Shown here: piece by piece, positions 44,572 through 53,830 of the stretch
How positions within the stretch are numbered: the first letter of the stretch is position 1
How the letters are laid out: the number at the start of each line of letters is the position of its first letter
DNA from: Marinilabiliaceae bacterium JC017
GTDB lineage: Bacteria > Bacteroidota > Bacteroidia > Bacteroidales > Marinilabiliaceae
Reading direction: 5' to 3'
DNA length: 64,000 bases
NCBI GenBank assembly: GCA_004296775.1
Contig: RHGE01000014.1
Location: 1-64,000 of the forward strand
The notes under the pieces: model-generated
Database searches by the model: none
The model's input: only the letters and a program-made list of their open reading frames with translations
Told to the model about the DNA's origin: nothing
Program-made: the position numbers and the translations under genes

Positions 44572-44994
44572 ATGAAAATATGTGATAAACTTAGGACCCA
44601 GGCAAAAATGTGTTATCAAGTGGCAATGATCCTGGGTATGGTGTGTTTCTTAAGTTTGGTTTATCTAATAGAATTAAGGGAAAAAAAGAAAGAGCCGGCG
44701 GCTGCTTTTTCGAATGAATTACCTCTTATCGTCTTGGATATGGGTGATTTTGAACGTCACTACCAGGAACAGGAGAATCATATTTATATCGACAGAACGA
44801 ATGGTGACCGGTTGAATGGTAAACTTGTTTTAACCCTGTGCGACATTAATCCAGAGAGTGAAAAGGTCGGGGCAGTAGATATTTATATCCAAGGCAAGAT
44901 TGTTGACGGGCTAAAAGAAGGAATTTGGCAGTATTTCTCCTCTGAGGGGAAGCTTATTCTTGTTGAAAACTATAAAAAGGGAGTCGTTCAATAG
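44572..44994 (+). CDS. hypothetical membrane-anchored protein
   Basis: 140 residues, unrecognised. Residues about 15-36 (YQVAMILGMVCFLSLVYLI) form one membrane helix, followed by a charged linker (LREKKKEP). The rest is beta-rich and ends with VDGLKEGIWQYFSSEGKLILVENYKKG, which resembles MORN/YwqK-like antitoxin repeats (G-x-W-x-Y-F-x-x-x-G-K-L). Probably periplasmic or extracellular, anchored to the inner membrane. It is flanked by repeat-rich gene-free DNA. Confidence 0.65.
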   Translation: MKICDKLRTQAKMCYQVAMILGMVCFLSLVYLIELREKKKEPAAAFSNELPLIVLDMGDFERHYQEQENHIYIDRTNGDRLNGKLVLTLCDINPESEKVGAVDIYIQGKIVDGLKEGIWQYFSSEGKLILVENYKKGVVQ

Positions 44995-45393
44995 AAATTT
45001 GGTGCCAGAAGACTAGGTGTAAGGAGCGGAAAGTCTGACAGGTCACGTGAGAACCCATTTCATAGCCATTTTAGCGGTTTTGAGTGAACAATTGGCAGCT
45101 TCGTCTTCAGATTGCGTGCTTGTTGTGTAAAAAAGGTTATTTTTATTGACCTAAAAACTATAGATCGTTAGTGTCTTATCAGTAATGTATATGTGTTTTT
45201 TGGCAGGATATTGCAATACCGGTCATGAAAGAATCTTGATACTTATGTCTGTGTGCTTTTCTTGCTTATCCAGATTCGGCTGTTAGATAATAGACCGATA
45301 GGCAAATAGTACCATGTGTATTTCAATGCATCTATAAATACACGATGTTTGCCAGCTTACTGAAAGTTCAACGATCTATTAAAATTCTTGAGT
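44995..45393. other. gene-free stretch with degenerate pieces of the dispersed element
   Basis: No ORF is convincing. At 45147-45165 GACCTAAAAACTATAGATC resembles block 1 of the dispersed element. At 45369-45378 AACGATCTAT is block 2, only about 15 bp from the next start codon. The leader also holds GTTTGCCAGCTTACTGAAAG, a possible diverged block 1. Confidence 0.35.
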
Positions 45394-47061
45394 ATGGATA
45401 AAACAATTCTGATAAAGTGTGTTAATACCGGAGAAACCAAGCGGTTTTCGAGGGGTGTTAACCTGCAAGAGGTAGCCGGTGTGATGAAACCGACGTTGAA
45501 AAATCCCATCCTGGGTGCCTTGGTAAATAATAAATTAACCGAATTAAACTACGAAGTCTACCATCCTAAAAATGTGCAATTCATTGATATCACCCATCCC
45601 GATGGAATGCGTATGTATATCCGCAGTTTGTCTTTCGTGTTGTATAAAGCTGTGGATGAATTGTACCCCCATGCCCGTTTACGGATTGAACACTCGGTAT
45701 CCAAAGGAATCTATTGTGAGTTGTTGAACCACCATGAGGATTTATCCATTCAGGAAGTGTTGCAGTTGGGAGAACGCATGCGGGAGATAATCAATAAAGA
45801 TTTGCCTTTCATTCGTGAGGAGGCCGAAACGGAGGAGGTCATCAAGCTGTTTGAAAATCGAAACATGTATGATAAAACAGCTTTGATGCGGCACCGGGGA
45901 TTGGTGTATACCACCTATCAGAAAATGAATAACCACATCGGGTTGTTTTATGGTTACATGGTGCCTTCAACCGGTTATTTAAATGTATTTGATCTGAATA
46001 AGTACTACAACGGGATGTTGTTACAAGTCCCCATGAAAGATAATCCCGATAAGGTGGAAGATTTGATCATTCAAAATAAGATGTTTGACATCTTCCAGGA
46101 ATTCACCCAATGGAACCGGGTGTTGAATGTTACCAATGTGGGGGATCTGAACGGTACCTGTTATAATGGCATGGCCGAGCAAATCATCAAGGTGTCGGAA
46201 GCGCTGCATGAGAAAAAGATTGCACAGATTGCCGATACCATTGCCGAACGGAAGGGTAAGGTTAAGATTGTACTTATCAGCGGGCCCTCTTCCAGCGGGA
46301 AAACCACCTTTGGAAAGCGACTGGCCATTCAGTTGTTAGTGGCCGGCATTAAACCGGTTAACCTGTCGCTTGATAACTATTTTGTGGACCGGGAAAAAAC
46401 ACCGTTGGATGAACACGGGGAGTATGACTTTGAAGCTTTGGAAGCACTCGATATCCCTAAATTCAACCAGGACTTAACCGATCTATTGGAAGGCAAAACC
46501 GTGGATATTCCAAAATTCTCTTTTGAGACCGGTAAGCGCTTTTACGATGGAGAGAAGTTGCAGATGGCTGATGAGAACATCTTGATTATTGAGGGAATCC
46601 ATGGGTTGAATCCGGGCTTAACACCCGCCATACCTGCCGAGAAAAAGTTTAAAGTCTATGTATCGGCTCTCACCAATATCAACCTGGATGATCATAACCG
46701 GATTCATACCACCGATAATCGATTGATCCGGCGCATTGTGAGAGATTATAAATACCGGAATTATTCTGCCACCGATACCCTCTCGCGCTGGCAAAGTGTA
46801 CGCCGGGGTGAGGAGAAGCATATTTTTCCTTTCCAGGAAGAAGCAGATATGATGTTCAATACCGCTTTGCTATACGAACTGTCGGTGTTGAAGCCCCTGG
46901 CCGAACCCATTCTTTTGGAAGTGCCACCCAATGTGCCGGAATATGCAGAGGCTAATCGCTTGTTGAATTTCTTCAGCTATTTTAAACCCATGCAACCGCG
47001 TGAAATACCACCAACCTCCATTGTGCGGGAGTTTTTGGGCGGAAGTAGTTTTAATTATTAG
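45394..47061 (+). CDS. nucleoside (uridine-type) kinase with TGS-like N-terminus
   Basis: About 555 residues from the ATG at 45394; a TTG at 45388 is in frame but unnecessary. Residues about 1-60 are TGS-like (ILIKCVNTGETKRFSRGVNL), and about 60-260 resemble the second additional domain of threonyl-tRNA synthetase. From about 285 comes a P-loop kinase of the uridine kinase/phosphoribulokinase type: GPSSSGKTTFGKRLAI (Walker A), LSLDNYFVDREKTPLDEHGEYDFE and IIEGIHGLNP. It likely phosphorylates a nucleoside with ATP; this fused architecture is widespread in Bacteroidota and Firmicutes and its exact substrate is not settled from sequence. Confidence 0.88.
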   Translation: MDKTILIKCVNTGETKRFSRGVNLQEVAGVMKPTLKNPILGALVNNKLTELNYEVYHPKNVQFIDITHPDGMRMYIRSLSFVLYKAVDELYPHARLRIEHSVSKGIYCELLNHHEDLSIQEVLQLGERMREIINKDLPFIREEAETEEVIKLFENRNMYDKTALMRHRGLVYTTYQKMNNHIGLFYGYMVPSTGYLNVFDLNKYYNGMLLQVPMKDNPDKVEDLIIQNKMFDIFQEFTQWNRVLNVTNVGDLNGTCYNGMAEQIIKVSEALHEKKIAQIADTIAERKGKVKIVLISGPSSSGKTTFGKRLAIQLLVAGIKPVNLSLDNYFVDREKTPLDEHGEYDFEALEALDIPKFNQDLTDLLEGKTVDIPKFSFETGKRFYDGEKLQMADENILIIEGIHGLNPGLTPAIPAEKKFKVYVSALTNINLDDHNRIHTTDNRLIRRIVRDYKYRNYSATDTLSRWQSVRRGEEKHIFPFQEEADMMFNTALLYELSVLKPLAEPILLEVPPNVPEYAEANRLLNFFSYFKPMQPREIPPTSIVREFLGGSSFNY

Positions 47062-47134
47062 AGGAATTAATTCGTCTCAACATCTATGATCTAGCATCTA
47101 ACAATCTATTTTACATAGAACATGAATGTGTAGA

Positions 47135-47169
47135 AAAGCCTGGCAGTCTATGATTGTAAGGCTTTTTTT
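47135..47169 (+). terminator. probable terminator after the nucleoside kinase
   Basis: AAAAGCCT and AGGCTTTTTTT flank a 17-nt loop, with a T run. The stem is short, so this is moderate evidence. A fragment resembling block 2 of the dispersed element (TCTAACAATCTATT) lies just upstream at 47096. Confidence 0.55.
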
Positions 47170-47348
47170 GGAGTGTTGTGTATGGTGAATATCAGAAACC
47201 GCCGTATGCAAATTTGCACGACAGTGGGGTGAGAGGTGGGAAAATAAAATAGGAGGAAAACCTGTTTTATTTCCCTCCTATTCTATGATTTCTTTTGCAA
47301 TGGGTATGGTGATTAATCACATTGTCCTATTGCCTATATCTTTTTTGC

Positions 47349-48761
47349 TTATTCATCTGCATTGAACATGGGGTCCCATGGAGGAAGGATGGTTGCTTCC
47401 GTATCCAGGATTTTCAGGATCTCCGGATCAATGAATTTCTTTTGTGGTACCAGTCTGAACATGAATTCATCAAACCACTCATCGGTGAATGAAAGATACC
47501 CGTCATGTCCTGATTTGGTACCCCAAGAATTTTCGAATTGCCACATTACCGGCTTTTCATCTTTGTTTACGTCAACCGCAATCAGTGCCATTCCATGGCT
47601 TGATCCGCTTTCCCTGGTGATAACGCGTTGCTTCTTATCCATGCCGAACGTGATACCCAGCAATTCACCATACTGGTAGTTGTCGATGGCACACAAACCT
47701 TCGTCGCTGTTCAACTGCTTACCTACATCACAAGAGGCATACATGGCTTCATTGGCTTTAATTGAAGCAATCGCCACTTCTTTAATCTTATCAGCCGGCA
47801 GGTTGATGTACCTCCAGTTACGACCTTCCATGACATTGCGGTCATAGGAAATCTCATAGAGTTTGTTATAAGGACGGGAAGGATCGTTCATCAACATCAC
47901 ATAGTCGTTGAGATTGACACCCACAGCTTCTTTAAAGAATGACTGGGGCGTGTATTCCTTGGCCTCACTGAGGTTACCATCTTTATCTTTATAACGCCAT
48001 GAAAAAGTTCTTGGGGGCTCTCCTAAGGTTAAAACCAATACTTTGTAGATATCAGCCAACATCACCTCTTTGGCTTCGCGGGCTTTCTTCTCGTTTTTTA
48101 TGTCGCGTAATGCCAAACCATTTTCACGCAGTTTGCGATTTAATAGTTTGTTAAGGGTGCGTGTTTTTTCACTGTGGTAAGTTTCTGGCATTACCGACTT
48201 GGGCATGGCGCCGTATTTATCTACCAGGTTTACAAAGTTGTTCCATACCCCGCCGTCTCCAATAGGACTTTTAAATAACCAGGAAACTGTTTGACCATTC
48301 TCTTTTTTGCCTGCATCAGCCAGGTATGGCCCCACATCTTCATTCATCTTCAAATTGCGTGTTGCAATAATCTGTTCCATGAAGAGGTTGGATTTTTCAA
48401 GGATGTCATAGAAATACAGGTAATTGGTAGAGAACTCAAAGGAAGACAGGTTATACTTCTCCATTACCTTGGGTCGAAGAATATTTAAACTGGTGAACAT
48501 CCAGCAACGACCTGAACTCTTCTGGTCAGTGATACCGCTCACATCCACCCGGTATTTAAATTCATGATCATGCGTGCCGGCATTAGCCCGGTTCAACGCA
48601 AGCTTTTTGAGATCATGCCCTGTAATGGCGTTTTCAAGCGCCTTAAATGATTGATCATCTTTCAGCCGATCGCTGTATTTGTTTAGTAATTCAGGAGAGA
48701 TGCTTTGAGCCATTATGCTCCCGCTCAGTCCTGCTAAAGCAATAAATACTAATCTTTTCAT
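47349..48761 (-). CDS. C1B family aminopeptidase (bleomycin hydrolase/PepC type), exported
   Basis: 470 residues from the start at 48761, chosen because MKRLVFIALAGLSGSIMAQS is a good signal peptide; in-frame ATGs at 48782 and 48821 would bury it. The papain-like catalytic residues are seen: Cys in QKSSGRCWMFTSLN, His in SSHGMALIAVD and Asn in FENSWGTKSG. Family members are usually cytoplasmic aminopeptidases; Bacteroidota have this signal-peptide version, probably periplasmic and active on peptides. It is monocistronic. Confidence 0.92.
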   Translation of the reverse strand: MKRLVFIALAGLSGSIMAQSISPELLNKYSDRLKDDQSFKALENAITGHDLKKLALNRANAGTHDHEFKYRVDVSGITDQKSSGRCWMFTSLNILRPKVMEKYNLSSFEFSTNYLYFYDILEKSNLFMEQIIATRNLKMNEDVGPYLADAGKKENGQTVSWLFKSPIGDGGVWNNFVNLVDKYGAMPKSVMPETYHSEKTRTLNKLLNRKLRENGLALRDIKNEKKAREAKEVMLADIYKVLVLTLGEPPRTFSWRYKDKDGNLSEAKEYTPQSFFKEAVGVNLNDYVMLMNDPSRPYNKLYEISYDRNVMEGRNWRYINLPADKIKEVAIASIKANEAMYASCDVGKQLNSDEGLCAIDNYQYGELLGITFGMDKKQRVITRESGSSHGMALIAVDVNKDEKPVMWQFENSWGTKSGHDGYLSFTDEWFDEFMFRLVPQKKFIDPEILKILDTEATILPPWDPMFNADE

Positions 48762-48943
48762 GTGTTTATATTTGTTTTTCATTAGTTCTGTGGAATACGC
48801 GCCAGATGTGGTCAATTTCAAGTGTGAGAAAAAAAAAATCTATGGCTCGTTTCATTTTTTTCTGTTTTGATGGTCTTATTGGTTGATGTTTTTCGTTAAG
48901 CCTTTTGTGATTTTTTGATCGTCAAAATACAAATGAGCTAGAT

Positions 48944-48993
48944 GTAAATCAGTCTAATGTCTATCTTCTGTCATTTAGTCAAACGATCTATTG
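48944..48993 (+). repeat. dispersed two-block intergenic element, copy D
   Basis: Block 1 is GTAAATCAGTCTAATGTCTA, preceded by AAATGAGCTAGAT as in copy B. Block 2, AACGATCTATTG, starts 38 bp on, a 5-bp insertion relative to the other copies. It lies in the 373-bp divergent gap 48762-49134. Confidence 0.58.
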
Positions 48994-49134
48994 CAATGCG
49001 ATAATTCGCTCAAAAGTAAAAAGATTTAACTTTTTCCGGCAAACAATTGTCAGTGATAATCGCCATTTGGAAAATGGCGTTTTACCTTTTTTTAAAAATA
49101 GTCTAACTTTACTGCGTTAATTAGATTGGCTCCA

Positions 49135-49449
49135 ATGTATATCCGTTATCAGTTTAAAAAGAATCACCTTGAAGCATGGTTTTGGCTTGTGGCACTGATA
49201 AGTCTGGCTTTCACAACACCAGGGCAGGAGCCTCATTTTACCCTTTGTCCCATAAAGAACTTAGGGTTTGATTTTTGTCCGGGATGTGGATTGGGACATG
49301 CCATTATGTTTTTATTCCATGGGCAGTTAGCAAATTCATGGGCGGCACATCCCTTGGGAATTCCGGCTGTGATTATTCTTTTATGGAGGAGTATTTCCTT
49401 ATTAAAACGAGATATTAAATTTAGTTTATCTAAACCCACAACACTATGA
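49135..49449 (+). CDS. DUF2752 membrane protein
   Basis: About 104 residues from the ATG at 49135 (a TTG at 49126 is also in frame). Two to three membrane segments and the family hallmark FCPGCGLGHAIMFLFHGQLANSWAAHPLG (CPxCGL...H) identify DUF2752. Function unknown; in relatives it accompanies TM2-domain proteins, as here. It overlaps the next gene by 4 bp (ATGA), so translation is coupled. Confidence 0.85.
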   Translation: MYIRYQFKKNHLEAWFWLVALISLAFTTPGQEPHFTLCPIKNLGFDFCPGCGLGHAIMFLFHGQLANSWAAHPLGIPAVIILLWRSISLLKRDIKFSLSKPTTL

Positions 49450-49787
49450 ATCGGATAATTACTCTTTTACCAGAAATTGAAAGTGAAGAAGCGATCTTTT
49501 TAGAAAGCTTGTTAAAAGATAAAAGTGACGAACAAGTGAAGAACTTCGTTATTGTTTATCGAGGTCGTCGTAAGGACGCACAAATAGTACTTCTGACTGC
49601 CTTGATTGGTTTCTTTGGTTTTGCCGGAATCCATCGTTTCATCCTGAACCAGATTGGGATGGGATTGCTCTATTTCTTTACCGGAGGTCTGTGTTTTATT
49701 GGAACCATTGTTGATTTGGTCAATCATAAAAACCTGGCTTTTGAGTACAATCAAAGGGTTGCCAGGGAAGTGATGAATTTTGTGTGA
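49446..49787 (+). CDS. TM2 domain protein
   Basis: 113 residues. After a soluble N-terminus, residues about 50-100 are a TM2 domain: two membrane helices joined by a short loop with the GFFGFAGIHRFILNQIGMGLLYFFTGG pattern (G-x-H-R/D-F-Y/I-L). TM2 proteins are of unknown function. It is coupled to the DUF2752 gene by an ATGA overlap, which supports a joint membrane role. A bidirectional terminator follows. Confidence 0.88.
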   Translation: MNRIITLLPEIESEEAIFLESLLKDKSDEQVKNFVIVYRGRRKDAQIVLLTALIGFFGFAGIHRFILNQIGMGLLYFFTGGLCFIGTIVDLVNHKNLAFEYNQRVAREVMNFV

Positions 49788-49806
49788 TAAGAAGAAAAGA
49801 GAAGAT

Positions 49807-49838
49807 AAAAAAAGGGGCTTTTAAAGCCCCTTTTTTTG
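49807..49838. terminator. bidirectional terminator
   Basis: AAAAAAAGGGGCTTT and AAAGCCCCTTTTTTT form a perfect palindromic stem between the TM2 gene and the convergent lpdA gene. Confidence 0.93.
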
Positions 49839-49848
49839 TGGATATATA

Positions 49849-51246
49849 TTACATGTGTATTACTTCATCATAAGCTGCTGCGGCGGCTTCCATAACGGCT
49901 TCCGACATGGTGGGGTGGGGGTGTACAGCTTTAATGATTTCATGACCGGTTGTTTCTAGTTTGCGTGCTAATACCAGTTCTGAAATCATTTCAGTGACAT
50001 TGGCACCAATTAAGTGGGCACCCAATAATTCACCGTATTTAGCATCGAAGATAAGCTTTACAAAACCATCTTTGTGACCGGCAGCGCTGGCTTTACCAGA
50101 GGCTGTAAAAGGGAACTTACCAATTTTAAGGTCGTGACCGGCTTCTTTGGCTGCTTTCTCCGTCATACCTACTGAAGCAACTTCCGGATAGGTATAGGTG
50201 CAACCAGGGATGTTTCCGTAATCTAATGGTTCAGGTGACTGACCTGCTAGTTTTTCTACACAGATAATGCCTTCAGCCGAAGCCACGTGTGCAAGCGCCG
50301 GACCATGGACAATGTCCCCAATGGCGTAAACACCTTCCACCGATGTTTGGTAGTAGTCGTCTACCTTTATTTTTCCCTTTTCCAATTCTACCCCTGTTTC
50401 TTCAAGACCCAGGTTTTCAAGATTTGGAGTAATGCCTACAGCAGACAAAACAATGTCAGCCTCGTGTTCTGTTTCACCTTTTTTGTTCTTGATAATCACT
50501 TTCACCTTCTCACCTGATGTATCCACATTGGTTACTTCAGCGGCAGTCATCACTTTTATACCGGCTTTCTTAAAGGAACGTCCCAGTTGCTTTGATACTT
50601 CTTCGTCTTCCACGGGAACAACCGTAGGCATGAATTCAACAAGGGTTACTTTAGTACCGATGGTATTGTAGAAATAAGCAAATTCACTGCCAATAGCACC
50701 GGATCCTACCACGATCATTGATTCCGGTTGTTTGTCCAGGGTCAGGGCTTTACGATAACCAATTACTTTTACACCATCTTGTGGCAGGTTTGGTAACTGG
50801 CGGCTACGGGCACCTGTGGCAAGTAAGATGTTGTTGGCAGTTACTTCTTCTTTAGAGTTGTCCTCTTTGGTAACTTCAACTGTTTTGTTGGTAAGTAATT
50901 TACCGGATCCCTGAATGATATCGATCTTGTTCTTTTTGAACAGGTACTGGATACCTTTACTCATGCCATCGGCAACACCTCGGCTGCGCTTAACCATGGC
51001 TTCAAAATCAGGCTTTGCTTCCCCTTCAATGGTTATCCCATAATCCTGAGCATGCTTCAGGTAGTCAAAGACGGAGGCGCTTTTAAGAAGCGATTTTGTA
51101 GGAATACAGCCCCAGTTAAGGCAAATACCACCCAATTCAGCTTTTTCAACAACTGCTACTTTTAAGCCGAGCTGAGAGGCCCTGATGGCAGATACATATC
51201 CTCCCGGACCACTACCGATAACTATGAGATCGTAATTCATTTTCAA
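49849..51246 (-). CDS. lpdA: dihydrolipoyl dehydrogenase
   Basis: 465 residues, a full-length FAD disulfide oxidoreductase. It shows the FAD-binding GSGPGGYVSAIRASQLG, the redox disulfide in GGICLNWGCIPTKSLL (CLNWGC), the NAD-binding GSGAIGSEFAYFYNTIG, the FAD-contacting GVYAIGDIV, and the C-terminal His-Glu pair in HPHPTMSEAVMEA. It is the E3 subunit of 2-oxoacid dehydrogenase complexes or of glycine cleavage. No E1/E2 genes are adjacent, so a shared E3 is likely. Confidence 0.97.
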   Translation of the reverse strand: MKMNYDLIVIGSGPGGYVSAIRASQLGLKVAVVEKAELGGICLNWGCIPTKSLLKSASVFDYLKHAQDYGITIEGEAKPDFEAMVKRSRGVADGMSKGIQYLFKKNKIDIIQGSGKLLTNKTVEVTKEDNSKEEVTANNILLATGARSRQLPNLPQDGVKVIGYRKALTLDKQPESMIVVGSGAIGSEFAYFYNTIGTKVTLVEFMPTVVPVEDEEVSKQLGRSFKKAGIKVMTAAEVTNVDTSGEKVKVIIKNKKGETEHEADIVLSAVGITPNLENLGLEETGVELEKGKIKVDDYYQTSVEGVYAIGDIVHGPALAHVASAEGIICVEKLAGQSPEPLDYGNIPGCTYTYPEVASVGMTEKAAKEAGHDLKIGKFPFTASGKASAAGHKDGFVKLIFDAKYGELLGAHLIGANVTEMISELVLARKLETTGHEIIKAVHPHPTMSEAVMEAAAAAYDEVIHM

Positions 51247-51399
51247 CTATTTTTATGGATTATTTAGACAGATTTAAAATATCAAAAATATAAAAAATAA
51301 CCAGCCGCTATAATTGCGGAAGTATGACACTCACCTGGTAACAAAAGTAGACGGGCAAAAGTTGAAATAAAACGATAAATGTCAATGACGAAAAATAAG

Positions 51400-51426
51400 A
51401 AAGGAGGCCCAAAGGTCTCCTTTTTA
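51400..51426 (-). terminator. probable terminator after the first TlpA-like gene
   Basis: AAAGGAGGCC and GGTCTCCTTT form a stem with one mismatch and a 4-nt loop. On the minus strand it is followed by a T-rich run. Confidence 0.7.
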
Positions 51427-51446
51427 TATTTTATTGTTGGATGATT

Positions 51447-52535
51447 CTAGTTGAGTAATTCTTCCAGTTTTGAGTGAATGTCTTTGCCTCTTAGGTTTTT
51501 GGCTAAGATAATACCATCCTGGTCAATCAATATAGTATGAGGAATTCCTGTAACGCCATATAATTGGCCGGCTACTTTTTTTGTATCGTTTAATTGAGTC
51601 CAGGTCATGTCGTCTTCTTCCACTGCCTTTTTCCAGGCGTTTTGGTCACGATCCACAGAAACACTTAAGACTTCAAATCCTTTTTTATGGAATTTCATAT
51701 AAGCGTTCTTTACGTTAGGGTTCTCAGCACGACAAGGTCCACACCAGGATGCCCAGAAATCAACCAAAAGGTATTTGCCACGGAAAGAAGAAAGAGAGAC
51801 CTCTTTACCATCAATAGAAGTTAATGTGAAGTCAGGTGCTTCTTTTCCTTCTTGTACCTTTTCCAAAATAACTAAACGGTCTTTGATCGCGTTATAGGCA
51901 GGAATAACTGCAAGGGCAGTATCTAGTTTCGTGAATTGTTCATTCAAGGTTGTGTATTCTTCATTCATGAAAAATGCTTGAATTAAAGATAACGCAACCG
52001 GTGAAGTTGTGTTTTGTGCAATGAAAGAGGATGTTTGGTCCTGTCTTTCTTTGCTCATTGATTGGTATTTAGCAAGAACTGCATCTGAGGCTTCTTGATC
52101 TTTTGCTTGCTGAGCGGCCTCGTATTGTTGGTAAAGTTCTTTTTCTTTCTCGTTAAATTTCGCCTGTTCATTTTTGAAGGTTTCCATCAGGTCGTTGGTA
52201 GCTGAACCGGTAACTTTGGCATTGTATAAGCTGTCAATGTGGCCATTAATTGTCATTTGGCTGTTCTCCCCGTAAAATTGCATGGCAGGACGTCCACCTT
52301 CAATGGCAATGACAAGGTATTGAGGGTATTTTAATGTGCCGGAAAACTCAACCTTTCCATTTATTACTTTGGCGGTATCAAGTCCTTCAATGCTCCTTCC
52401 ATTTATTTTTCCAAGTACCAATGATTTTCCTTCGCCACCGTTAATTTTACCTGAAAGTTTGAATCCATCTTTTGTTTCGGTTTGACAAGCTGAGACGCTA
52501 ATCACCATAGCTGCGGCTATAATTAAATTCCTCAT
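51447..52535 (-). CDS. TlpA-like thioredoxin lipoprotein with DUF4369 domain
   Basis: 362 residues, lipoprotein signal with lipobox VSAC (C at about 17). Residues about 22-120 are the DUF4369 beta domain (FKLSGKINGGEGKSLVLGKI), then a helical linker rich in E/K/Q. The AhpC/TlpA thioredoxin domain covers about 230-360 with active site WASWCGPCRAEN. It should catalyse disulfide reduction or exchange in the periplasm, possibly for cytochrome maturation or oxidative repair. It is a tandem paralogue of the next gene upstream on the same strand, with 141 bp and a long hairpin between. Confidence 0.92.
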   Translation of the reverse strand: MRNLIIAAAMVISVSACQTETKDGFKLSGKINGGEGKSLVLGKINGRSIEGLDTAKVINGKVEFSGTLKYPQYLVIAIEGGRPAMQFYGENSQMTINGHIDSLYNAKVTGSATNDLMETFKNEQAKFNEKEKELYQQYEAAQQAKDQEASDAVLAKYQSMSKERQDQTSSFIAQNTTSPVALSLIQAFFMNEEYTTLNEQFTKLDTALAVIPAYNAIKDRLVILEKVQEGKEAPDFTLTSIDGKEVSLSSFRGKYLLVDFWASWCGPCRAENPNVKNAYMKFHKKGFEVLSVSVDRDQNAWKKAVEEDDMTWTQLNDTKKVAGQLYGVTGIPHTILIDQDGIILAKNLRGKDIHSKLEELLN

Positions 52536-52600
52536 TAGATATTATTTAATTTGAGATCAAAAAATAAGAGTTTAAAACTATTATTAAATATTGAGATGTG

Positions 52601-52660
52601 AAAATACCTTGTATTAATAGTCCGGTAATAAAAACAGGATATACTAATACAAGGTATTTT
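52601..52660 (-). terminator. long 16-bp perfect stem between the two TlpA-like genes
   Basis: Arms 52601-52616 (AAAATACCTTGTATTA) and 52645-52660 are exactly complementary around a 28-nt loop. It is 17 bp downstream of the upstream paralogue's stop and 66 bp before the next start. It could terminate, attenuate or stabilise the joint transcript; the AT-rich arms end in T runs on either strand. Confidence 0.65.
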
Positions 52661-52676
52661 TCTGTTAATTACTATT

Positions 52677-53777
52677 TTAATTCAATAACTCAGTGAGCTT
52701 CTTCACTAATTCGTCACTATGTAATTGGGTGGCTAAAATTTTGCCTTCTTTATCCAGTAGGAAAGTACTTGGAATGCTTTGAACCGCGTAACTTTCGGCC
52801 ACTTTAGAATCTTTGTCCCATACCTGTGTCCAAATTAAACCATCGGTGTCAATGGCTTCTTTCCATTGCGATTCATCGCGATCAAGAGAAATACTGATGA
52901 TTTCAAATCCTTTATTTTTAAACATATTGTATAGTTTAACTATGTTGGGATTCTCAGCCCTGCAAGGTTTGCACCAGGAGGCCCAGAAATCGATCAATAC
53001 ATATTTACCCCGAAAACTGTTTAATGAAACACTTTCCCCTTCATTTGAGGTCAGCGAAAAATCAGGCGCAGTGCTACCTTCTTCGGTTGCTTTCAATGCA
53101 TTGTTGTATTTCTCCAATGGCACCAATAGTTCTTTCATTTCGGTCACATACTGGTGATCACCCAGGTTAGATTCAAATTTGGCAATAAGATCTTTTAGCT
53201 CTTCATAATCCAAGCTTCTGGCCATGTTTGAAGCAAGGTAACCGCCCACGGCATTGTCGGTGTTGTTGTAAACAAATTTCCTGAAATAAGCTTTCTGTTT
53301 TTCCATTATCGAATTCATCTCTCCAGCAAGATTCTGCATTTTTTCATTATCCTGAGCCATTTGTGCTTGCTGAAATTCATGACGGATAGCTTTGGTGCGT
53401 TCTATTGCCGGCATACTATCATTGAATTGTTGGAATAGATCAGATAGTGCAGATCCTTCCACTTTGGCAGCCTGCATGCTGTCAATATTGGCTTTTACGG
53501 TGATGGTGCCATTTTCAAGAAACAGGATGGCTGGCATTTGATGTTTTTTTACAAAGATCAAATAAAGCTCGGGTTCAACAGATTCTCCTTTAAAGGTAAA
53601 TTTACCGTCTACCAGCAGAGTTGAATCTACTTGGTATGGCATGTCCTTGCGAAGATTTTTTAAATACACCTGACCTTCTTTAAGTCCTGATATTTCTCCT
53701 TCAATCTTGTATCCGGTAGTTTTGCAGCCAACTAATAGGGCTACTCCCAAGAGTAATGTGGTAATTTGCTTCATCAT
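52677..53777 (-). CDS. TlpA-like thioredoxin lipoprotein with DUF4369 domain (paralogue)
   Basis: 366 residues, lipobox LVGC near residue 18, DUF4369-like N-domain (YKIEGEISGLKEGQVYLKNL), helical middle and a TlpA-type thioredoxin domain with active site WASWCKPCRAEN. The pattern is the same as in its downstream neighbour, but the CxxC dipeptide is KP instead of GP and the middle differs, so the two have diverged. It starts 53 bp after meaB on the same strand and may be cotranscribed with it. Confidence 0.92.
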   Translation of the reverse strand: MMKQITTLLLGVALLVGCKTTGYKIEGEISGLKEGQVYLKNLRKDMPYQVDSTLLVDGKFTFKGESVEPELYLIFVKKHQMPAILFLENGTITVKANIDSMQAAKVEGSALSDLFQQFNDSMPAIERTKAIRHEFQQAQMAQDNEKMQNLAGEMNSIMEKQKAYFRKFVYNNTDNAVGGYLASNMARSLDYEELKDLIAKFESNLGDHQYVTEMKELLVPLEKYNNALKATEEGSTAPDFSLTSNEGESVSLNSFRGKYVLIDFWASWCKPCRAENPNIVKLYNMFKNKGFEIISISLDRDESQWKEAIDTDGLIWTQVWDKDSKVAESYAVQSIPSTFLLDKEGKILATQLHSDELVKKLTELLN

Positions 53778-53830
53778 TAAAGAATAAATGTTAAAACAGA
53801 AGGCCTTTAATCATTCTGTAGTGTTACTAA

